Assembly: GCA_009783465.1 (NCBI GenBank)
Contig: WRDM01000004.1
Span: 1 to 64,000, forward strand
Source of the DNA: Phycisphaerae bacterium
GTDB lineage: Bacteria; Planctomycetota; Phycisphaerae; SM23-33
DNA length: 64,000 nucleotides
Direction: 5' to 3'
Both the position numbers and the translations under genes were made by a program. Below are positions 56,147-64,000 of this stretch, one piece after another. The notes below the pieces were generated by a model, which was not told the DNA's origin, searched no databases, and saw only the letters and a list, made by a program, of their open reading frames with translations. The number at the start of each line of letters is the position of its first letter. The stretch's first letter is position 1.

Positions 56147-57682
56147 ATGAACTATATTTCCACCCGAGGACGGATCCGACCGTGTGCGTTTCTCGATGCC
56201 GTGATGATGGGCCTGGCCGATGACGGCGGGCTTGTGATTCCCGAAGCCATTCCCGACGTGCGCGATCGCCTGACGGCATGGCGGGAGTTGTCCTACGCCG
56301 ACCTGGCGCTCGAGATCATTTCGCTCTTCGCCACCGACGTGCCTCGCGAGGAGTTGCGGCCACTCATCGACAACGCATACGCTGCCGACCGCTGGCCTGG
56401 CGGCGTGGCGCCGACGGTGGCCGTCGGCGACCTGCACGTGCTGGAACTCTGGCACGGCCCGACGCTGGCGTTCAAGGACGTCGCGCTGCAACTGCTGGGC
56501 AACCTCTTCGAATACGTGCTCGCCAGACGGCCTGGGGAGCGGCTCAACATCCTCGGCGCCACCAGCGGCGACACCGGCTCGGCCGCCATCGCCGGCGTGA
56601 GAGGCCGGGCGGGAATCGACATCTTCATGATGCACCCGCGTGGCCGAACCAGCCCCATCCAGGCCCGCCAGATGACCACCGTGCTCGACGACAACGTCCA
56701 CAACATCGCCATTCAGGGCGACTTCGACGACTGTCAGCGGATCATGAAAACCCTGGCCGGCGATTTGGCATTCAAACGCCGCCACCGGGTCGGCGCGGTC
56801 AACAGCGTCAACTGGGCCCGCGTGCTGGCACAGATCGTCTACTACTTCAAATCGGCGTTCGACGTGCAGTCACAACGTAGCACGGGCGTCCCGCCCGTGA
56901 GTCGCATGGGCGTCTCGCCCATGCAAAGCCAGCCAACAGACAAAACGCCCGCATCCCGGCAAAACCATCACGGGCAAGATGCCCGTGAGACTCACGGGCG
57001 GGACGCCCGTGCTACGGAGAAGACCGTCACCTTCGCCGTGCCGACCGGCAATTTCGGCGACGTCCTCGCCGGCTGGTACGCGATGCAAATGGGCTGCCCC
57101 ATCAGCAGGCTCATCCTCGCCACCAACGTCAACGACATCCTCGCGCGATTTTTCGCCACCGGAACATACAGCGCCGGCTCCGTCACGCCAACCTCTTCAC
57201 CGTCGATGGATATCCAAGTCTCCAGCAACTTCGAACGATACCTCTACCACCGCGTCGGCGAAGACCCGGCCAGATTGACGACGTTAATGCAAAACTTCGC
57301 CGACAACGGCTCGCTGTGCGTGGCCTTGGATCGCGACGGCGTGGTGGACCCACAACTCGCCGCCGGCTCCGCCGGCGAACAGGACGTGCTCGCCACCATC
57401 ACCGACACCTGGCGGGATCACAAGTACCTGCTGGATCCGCACACCGCCGTCGGCGTCCACGTCGCCCGCCGCCTGCGACGCGACGGTGAAACGGTCGTCT
57501 GCCTGGCCACCGCGCACCCGGCCAAGTTCCCCGCCGCCATCGAGCAGGCCGTCGGCGAAAACCTCGCCCACCACGACCGCCTCGACGCCCTCGCAAACCT
57601 GCCCACACGCTGCGCCGACCTGCCAAACGATCCACAGGCCGTGCGGATGTTCATCGAAACCACCTTGGAAAGGAAAACATAA
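56147..57682 (+). CDS. thrC: threonine synthase with in-frame repeat insertion
   Basis: MNYISTRGRIRPCAFLDAVMMGLADDGGLVIPE; LWHGPTLAFKDVALQLLGNLFEYVL; GATSGDTGSAAIAGV; FAVPTGNFGDVLAGWYAMQMG. Confidence 0.95.
   Translation: MNYISTRGRIRPCAFLDAVMMGLADDGGLVIPEAIPDVRDRLTAWRELSYADLALEIISLFATDVPREELRPLIDNAYAADRWPGGVAPTVAVGDLHVLELWHGPTLAFKDVALQLLGNLFEYVLARRPGERLNILGATSGDTGSAAIAGVRGRAGIDIFMMHPRGRTSPIQARQMTTVLDDNVHNIAIQGDFDDCQRIMKTLAGDLAFKRRHRVGAVNSVNWARVLAQIVYYFKSAFDVQSQRSTGVPPVSRMGVSPMQSQPTDKTPASRQNHHGQDARETHGRDARATEKTVTFAVPTGNFGDVLAGWYAMQMGCPISRLILATNVNDILARFFATGTYSAGSVTPTSSPSMDIQVSSNFERYLYHRVGEDPARLTTLMQNFADNGSLCVALDRDGVVDPQLAAGSAGEQDVLATITDTWRDHKYLLDPHTAVGVHVARRLRRDGETVVCLATAHPAKFPAAIEQAVGENLAHHDRLDALANLPTRCADLPNDPQAVRMFIETTLERKT
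56876..57016. repeat. family C inverted repeat in thrC, 141 nt (47 codons)
   Basis: CGTAGCACGGGCGTCCCGCCCGTGAGTC ... CACGGGCGGGACGCCCGTGCTACG. Confidence 0.93.
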
Positions 57683-58317
57683 TGAGCGCGATTCCCCCGG
57701 CACGCATGAATGAGTCCTGGCATCACGACACCCAACCGATCCGGCCTCGCGCGATGTGGTATTGGATCGCCCTGGTAATGTTTCTCGGCGGCATCGCCAT
57801 CCTCGTTTCGGGCGTGGCACAGTTTGTCCGTGTCCTGTCTCAGCCGCCGCTGGCGCGAATCGTCGTGCCCGGCTCGGCGACGGTGCAGCTCGACGCGCCC
57901 GGCGAGTATCTGCTCAGCTATTCATTGAGGGCCGCCACCGAAGGCGTGTCCTCCAATCAGCCGCCAAACACGCCGTCGATCCAAGCCTCCGTCACCGACC
58001 TGGCCACGAAGCAGCCCGTGACGCTGACCAACAACAACTCGTTTTCGCTCACCAACTCGGACATGGCCGCCATCAGCGTATTCAGCTTCAACGTCAACAC
58101 CCCAGGCCAATACCAGATCGACATCGCGTACGCCGAAACCCCGCCAACCACGCCAACCGAAATCCTTGTCATGTCGCAGAATGTCTTCCAGACGATCATA
58201 ACATTTTTCAAACACATGGGCCTCTCGCTCCTGCTGGGCCTGCTCGCCCTCATCATCTTCCTCGTCACCATCATCCGCCGCTCCAGCGCAAAACGCCGAC
58301 GACTGGCGGGAGGCTGA
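57682..58317 (+). CDS. hypothetical membrane protein (paralog of 58674-59330)
   Basis: two TM segments; shared PPLARIVVPGSATVQLD core. Confidence 0.7.
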   Translation: MSAIPPARMNESWHHDTQPIRPRAMWYWIALVMFLGGIAILVSGVAQFVRVLSQPPLARIVVPGSATVQLDAPGEYLLSYSLRAATEGVSSNQPPNTPSIQASVTDLATKQPVTLTNNNSFSLTNSDMAAISVFSFNVNTPGQYQIDIAYAETPPTTPTEILVMSQNVFQTIITFFKHMGLSLLLGLLALIIFLVTIIRRSSAKRRRLAGG

Positions 58318-58424
58318 AAAACGTTCTCTATATCCTCCGTAACAAACAAACGTGACGGAAGACGATTGAAACATCATCGGTGTGGCAACGAGTGGGTTGG
58401 CCTCCCCGGTCTCGTATGTGGAGT

Positions 58425-58650
58425 GCCGACACACAGCCCCAACGGGGCGTCTGATATAGCCCAGGGTGAGCGGTACGCCGCGAACCCTGGGTTCAGGCGT
58501 TTCTTCGTTTATAATCGTTCGCACGCGCCACGGGCTGGAGTCAAGCACGCATTGTGTACGACGTCCAACAACGCTCCGTTTCGAAAACGGGTGTCGTGGG
58601 CCGCCGTGTTCGTGCGATGGCGTGACTCCAGCCAAGGCGAGAACGAACGG
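58425..58650. repeat. solo family F arm (58425-58492) followed by a distinct inverted repeat (58516-58650)
   Basis: CACAGCCCCAACGGGGCGTCT..AGCCCAGGGTGAGCGGTACGCCGCGAACCCTGGG; GGGCTGGAGTCA / TGACTCCAGCC. Confidence 0.8.
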
Positions 58651-58673
58651 TCATATGAGAACAAAAAGTAATA

Positions 58674-59330
58674 ATGAAAAACAAAATGTGTAATGTTACT
58701 CAAACACATGTGGCCAATTTTCGACCTCGCGCGACGGGATACTGGATCGCCGGCGTGATGTTACTCGTCGCCGCCGGCAGTGCCGCCTTTGGCTGGTGGC
58801 AGTACCATCGGTACGTGAATCGCCCGCCACTGGCGCGAATCGTCGTGCCTGGCTCGGCGACGGTGCAACTCGACACGCCCGGCTACTATCGGATCGTTTG
58901 CGCGGATATTTTTGCATGCACCACCACGTATCCCGATGGAACCGTCAGCCACAGGGATGGCCCCGCGGTGCCGGCGTTGCAGACCACCATCACCAACCTC
59001 GCCACGCAACAAGCCGTGCCGATGCACAAGGCCTCTTCGACGCAGTTCTTCGAGGCCGAACAGATCACGCATACCATGGAGGGCTTCGACATCGACACCC
59101 CCGGCCAGTACCAGATCGAGATCGCATACAAGTCGCCCCCACTGGACCCGCCCCTCGAACTGGCCCTCGTGCGACAACATTTCGATCAAGTGCACACGAC
59201 GCTCCTGATTTCCCTCGGAATTGCGATGGTTCTGGGCCTGGTCGCCTTGATCATCGGCCTTGTCACGATCACCCGCCGCGTGAGTGCAAAACGCAGGCGA
59301 CGGCTGGTATCCTCTATGCCTCTGTGGTAA
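58674..59330 (+). CDS. hypothetical membrane protein (paralog of 57682-58317)
   Basis: PPLARIVVPGSATVQLDTPGYY; same TM topology. Confidence 0.65.
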   Translation: MKNKMCNVTQTHVANFRPRATGYWIAGVMLLVAAGSAAFGWWQYHRYVNRPPLARIVVPGSATVQLDTPGYYRIVCADIFACTTTYPDGTVSHRDGPAVPALQTTITNLATQQAVPMHKASSTQFFEAEQITHTMEGFDIDTPGQYQIEIAYKSPPLDPPLELALVRQHFDQVHTTLLISLGIAMVLGLVALIIGLVTITRRVSAKRRRRLVSSMPLW

Positions 59331-59355
59331 AAAGACGTTCGAAAGGAAGAAATTC

Positions 59356-60657
59356 ATGCCCATCACCGACCCACACGCCCTCGCCGCCACCGTTCGCAAG
59401 GCCGTGGCTGACGTTACCATTACCGATATTCACACGCACCTGTTCCCGCCATCGCATGGCGGGTTGCTGTTATGGGGCATTGACGAACTGTTGACGTATC
59501 ACTACCTGCTGGCGGAGTTGTTTATCGCCACCGGGCAGCCGCCCAAGGCGTTTTACGCGCTGCCGAAATCGCGGCAGGCGGAGATGGTGTGGGACGAAAT
59601 GTTCCTGCGGCGAAGTCCCGTCACCGAGGCTGCCCGCGGCGTGTTGCAGGTGATTCAATCGCTTGGTCTGGACGCGGGCGAGCGCGATCTCGTGACGTTG
59701 CGAAAGGCCTTCGCGGGCCTGACCGCCAGGCCGGAGGAGTATCTCGAACGCGTCTTTACGCTGGCGGGGCTTGACTACGCCGTCATGACCAACGACCCGT
59801 TCGTGCCCGCCGAAGTCGACGCCTGGCTGGCCAATCGTCCCGTGCCCGAACGGCTCAAAACCGCCCTGCGAATCGACACGATGGTGACCAACTGGCCGGC
59901 CGCCGTGCTGAAAATGGCCGCCCAGGGACACTCCAGCAGCGGCGGCGGCACCACGCAAACCGCACGAAAATTCCTCGCCGAGTGGGTCGCCCGCATCAAG
60001 CCGCTCTACCTGGCCGCCTCACTGCCCGACAGCTTCCGTTACGACGGCGTCCGCGCCACCGATCCCAACGACGACAACCCCAGCAACCACGCCGCCGACC
60101 GCCGACACGTCTGCGAACCCTCCCGCGTCCTCGACGACGTCATCCTCCCCCTCGCCCGTGAAACGGGCCTGCCACTGGCGCTCATGATCGGCGTGCGCCG
60201 CCAGGTCAACTCCGAATTCGGCCTGGCCGGCGACGGCGTGGGCGCAACCCACGTCGCCTCCGTGGCCGCCCTGGCGGCGAAAAACCCCGACGTGAAATTC
60301 CTCATCACCACGCTCGCGCGCGGCGATCAGCACGAATTGGCCGTCACGGCGAGGAAATTCGCCAACCTGCACCTCTTCGGCTGCTGGTGGTTCTGCAACC
60401 AGAGCAGCATCATCCGCGAGATGACGACGCTCCGCGTGGAGCTGCTGGGCACCGCCTTCACCGCCAACCACAGCGACGCCCGCGTGCTGGACCAGCTCCT
60501 CTACAAGTGGCCAACCACGCGAAAAATCGTCGCCGACGTGCTGACGGAAAAATACGGCGAACTCTTCGCCACCGGCTGGCGACCGACCGAACAGGAAATC
60601 GCCACCGACATACGTCGCATCCTCGGCGGGTCGTTCGAGGCGTTCGTGGCGCGGTGA
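59356..60657 (+). CDS. uronate/glucuronate isomerase-like protein
   Basis: ITDIHTHLFPPSHGGLLLWGIDELLTYHYLLAELF; FGCWWFCNQSSIIREMTTLRVELLG. Confidence 0.75.
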   Translation: MPITDPHALAATVRKAVADVTITDIHTHLFPPSHGGLLLWGIDELLTYHYLLAELFIATGQPPKAFYALPKSRQAEMVWDEMFLRRSPVTEAARGVLQVIQSLGLDAGERDLVTLRKAFAGLTARPEEYLERVFTLAGLDYAVMTNDPFVPAEVDAWLANRPVPERLKTALRIDTMVTNWPAAVLKMAAQGHSSSGGGTTQTARKFLAEWVARIKPLYLAASLPDSFRYDGVRATDPNDDNPSNHAADRRHVCEPSRVLDDVILPLARETGLPLALMIGVRRQVNSEFGLAGDGVGATHVASVAALAAKNPDVKFLITTLARGDQHELAVTARKFANLHLFGCWWFCNQSSIIREMTTLRVELLGTAFTANHSDARVLDQLLYKWPTTRKIVADVLTEKYGELFATGWRPTEQEIATDIRRILGGSFEAFVAR

Positions 60658-60687
60658 GCGGAAGAACGCAACGTATGAATGGGAAAC

Positions 60688-61146
60688 ATGGAAAATAACG
60701 AAGATATCGTACGTGTAGGCAAGATCCCGTTCGATGAACACCTTTCTATCGGACAACTCAGAAAACTTGCGAAACAGTGGTTCAAGGAAAAATACAAGCA
60801 CAACAATAAATTCGTCAACGAGGATACAGGACAAACCATTGAGGTCAGCGGAAGCGGAATTGGACACACCATACGCGAGGCACAGGACGTACTCACTATC
60901 TACTCGCTTGATGTTCTTCCTGAGATGATTGCTCGGATGAAATGGAAAGGTTTTGAACAGCCCAAAGAGCGGAAGGACGGAAAGCCTAACCCTGAAAACT
61001 TTTTGGGGATCGAACGGTACGAAACCAGGGTACAGGTGCGAGGCAACACATATACGGCGTATTTTGTTGTAAAAGTCGAGGAAATAGGCGGAAAAAAGGT
61101 CGGAAAGATGGAAAGGCTCTACTACTACAACCATCATATTAAGTAA
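60688..61146 (+). CDS. hypothetical protein, possibly LPD3-like
   Basis: HTIREAQDVLTIYSLDVLPEMIARMKWKGFE...YETRVQVRGNTYTAYFVVKVEE resembles LPD3 from polyvalent/toxin-associated proteins (from memory). Confidence 0.5.
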   Translation: MENNEDIVRVGKIPFDEHLSIGQLRKLAKQWFKEKYKHNNKFVNEDTGQTIEVSGSGIGHTIREAQDVLTIYSLDVLPEMIARMKWKGFEQPKERKDGKPNPENFLGIERYETRVQVRGNTYTAYFVVKVEEIGGKKVGKMERLYYYNHHIK

Positions 61147-61314
61147 GGGCTGGCAGAAGCATAGCTACCTGACTGGACGTCACCGTCCTATCGCGGGCAG
61201 GTCATCTGTCAACCCTTCTATAAGCATTATCGGCTGCAACCCTGGAAAAATCAAGCATGGACGGCAATTTTTCCAAGGCAAACACATGCCCCGTGACGTG
61301 GGCGTATTTCCGCG

Positions 61315-62121
61315 TCATTTCCCCAGTTCTCTGCTTCTCGCGGCCGCGGCGCGGATGGCGGCAACCAGAATGGTTTTCGCGTTGGCGTGGTCGAGGGTTT
61401 CGATGGCGCGTTGGGTGGTGCCGTTTGGGCTGGTGACGTTGGCGCGGAGAGTTTGGGGCGGCGTGTCGTCAACGGCGAGCAGGGCGGCGGCGCCGGCGCA
61501 GGTTTGCACCGCCAGCGTGCGGGCGGTGGCGGGGTCGAGGCCCTCCGCCACGCCGGCGGCGATCATCGCTTCGGCGAGATAAAACACGTACGCCGGCCCG
61601 GAGCCGGAAACCGCCGTCACTCCGTCCATGGCGGATTCGTCGACGACGACGCATCGGCCCGCCGTCGCGAAGACCGCGCCCGTCCAGTCGAGGTCGGCCC
61701 GCGTCGCGCGCGGGCCCGCACACGCCGCCGACATGCCCTGCCCCACCATCATCGGCGTGTTGGGCATCACGCGGACGATCCGCCCTCGCCCGCCGAGCAG
61801 TCTGTCGATCGCCGCCGTCGTGATGCCCGCGGCGATGCTGACGACCGTCGCGTCAGGTTTCACGACCTCCGCGACGGCAGGCAGCGCCGCCGGAATCACC
61901 TGCGGCTTGAGCGCCACCACCACGCGGCCGCACGACGCAGGCACCGCGTTGTCGGCCGTCGCGCGTACGCCCAGTTCGGCCAGCCGATCCCGCCGCGCCG
62001 GCGACAGGTCGCTGGCGACAATGCAATCGGCCGACAAAAACCCGCCGCGAATCACGCCGCGCACAATGGCCTCGGCCATGTTGCCTGCCCCGATGACGCC
62101 AAGTTCGTATCTCGTTTCCAT
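61315..62121 (-). CDS. proC: pyrroline-5-carboxylate reductase
   Basis: LGVIGAGNMAEAIVRGVI; RVMPNTPMMVGQGMSA; GVTAVSGSGPAYVFYLAEAMI; TSPNGTTQRAIE. Confidence 0.95.
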   Translation of the reverse strand: METRYELGVIGAGNMAEAIVRGVIRGGFLSADCIVASDLSPARRDRLAELGVRATADNAVPASCGRVVVALKPQVIPAALPAVAEVVKPDATVVSIAAGITTAAIDRLLGGRGRIVRVMPNTPMMVGQGMSAACAGPRATRADLDWTGAVFATAGRCVVVDESAMDGVTAVSGSGPAYVFYLAEAMIAAGVAEGLDPATARTLAVQTCAGAAALLAVDDTPPQTLRANVTSPNGTTQRAIETLDHANAKTILVAAIRAAAARSRELGK

Positions 62122-62229
62122 GCCCACCATGGTGCGGTATCGGCGACCGTTTGACAAGGGGAAACAGGAGTGCACCAGGGCGAACGTATATACACCCTTT
62201 TTTCGCACAGGACTTGTGTTTAGGCTTGA

Positions 62230-62333
62230 CTGGCCGCAGGCCCTGCCATCTTGCGTTGTCGAACGTGGTGCGCGACAAAACGTTTTGATTGTCACAACGA
62301 TCGACAACGCAAAAATGGCAGGGCCTGCGCCAG
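62230..62333. repeat. family A hairpin element
   Basis: CTGGCCGCAGGCCCTGCCATCTTGCGTTGTCG ... CGACAACGCAAAAATGGCAGGGCCTGCGCCAG. Confidence 0.9.
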
Positions 62334-62536
62334 ATCGGGCTATGCAACGATCTCCACCTGCAAACATGGGTACACCCGAATGGACGAATGGAAAGAAATG
62401 GAAAAATCGTTGGTCCGATTGGAAAAGCGACGATAAAATACGGCAGTGACATCTTTCGCCGGTCTCGTGTCAACTCGCTGAAGGCGAAACGCGGAACACA
62501 ATGTGTGCCATGCCTCTGTCGCGAAAGGATGGATGT

Positions 62537-63505
<969 letters not shown>

Positions 63506-63540
63506 CGCGACGGGAGAACGCATGTCGTTCGTAAAAACAC

Positions 63541-63584
63541 CGCGGGGCCGGTCATGTGACATGACCAGCCCCGCGCTCCTTTTT
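63541..63584. terminator. bidirectional-type hairpin terminator between convergent genes
   Basis: CGCGGGGCCGGTCATGTGACATGACCAGCCCCGCG followed by CTCCTTTTT. Confidence 0.75.
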
Positions 63585-63634
63585 CAAACCGTTTTCAGAC
63601 CGTTTCATCCACTCGCGTGGAAAACGCAGCCTTC

Positions 63635-64000
63635 TTACGCGCGGCGGCGACGCAGCAGCGCCAGGCCGCCCAGGGCCAGCAGGCTCATCGTCGCCGGCTC
63701 GGGAATGGCGGCTCCGAACAACTGGAACTCATGAATCTCCCTGCCGCCGCCGCCATTAAAGCCCCAGACGCCCCACGATCCTTTTTCCTCATTCCACGTT
63801 GCTGCCGGGTCGGTCTCGCTTCGTTCCCACCACGTCAACTCGGAGTCGTCCCAAGCCATGCGGAACATGTCGCCCGTGGCGGTCAGATCGAAGACAAGAT
63901 ATCCGGAGCTCCACACGTCGGTCGGGCCGAACACGGTCGTCCAGGTCAGCCCGCCATCGTCGGAGACCTCAAACGTCAACCCCATGATCTTGGCGTTCTC
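63635..64000 (-). CDS. PEP-CTERM sorting-domain protein (5' end beyond window)
   Basis: C-terminus AAIPEPATMSLLALGGLALLRRRRA. Confidence 0.85.
   Translation of the reverse strand, partial: ENAKIMGLTFEVSDDGGLTWTTVFGPTDVWSSGYLVFDLTATGDMFRMAWDDSELTWWERSETDPAATWNEEKGSWGVWGFNGGGGREIHEFQLFGAAIPEPATMSLLALGGLALLRRRRA

Overview
This 64 kb window is GC-rich bacterial chromosome. A prepilin-type N-terminal methylation protein, a PEP-CTERM protein, aminofutalosine synthase, an anaerobic sulfatase-maturase-like radical SAM protein and giant secreted proteins together suggest a planctomycete (Phycisphaerae-like), but that assignment is an inference. About 40 genes can be supported. They include a PLP aminotransferase, folE, mqnE, GT4, Gfo/Idh/MocA, creatininase, folC, lipB, a CPBP protease, a ~2185 aa macroglobulin-like protein, anSME, metF-metV-NfnB/HdrA-like, a double-domain NDK, queF, HEPN/MNT and PIN toxin-antitoxin modules, thrC, a uronate-isomerase-like gene, proC, a pseudopilin and PEP-CTERM. 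I saw no rRNA, tRNA or CRISPR.

Two things stand out. (1) A translationally coupled minus-strand operon at 2424-7465 encodes a DUF2229/2-hydroxyacyl-CoA-dehydratase-like protein, a radical SAM protein with the architecture of tetraether/membrane-spanning-lipid synthases (Tes-like), and a second radical SAM/SPASM protein. It could be a bacterial ether or membrane-spanning lipid module. (2) The window holds an unusually dense set of at least nine sequence-unrelated families of long inverted-repeat (hairpin) elements. They are often nested inside one another, have co-varying arms, overlap stop codons, and sit in frame inside conserved genes (thrC, mqnE, lipB, both radical SAM genes, a glycosyltransferase). 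All coordinates were read by eye; no search or folding was run.
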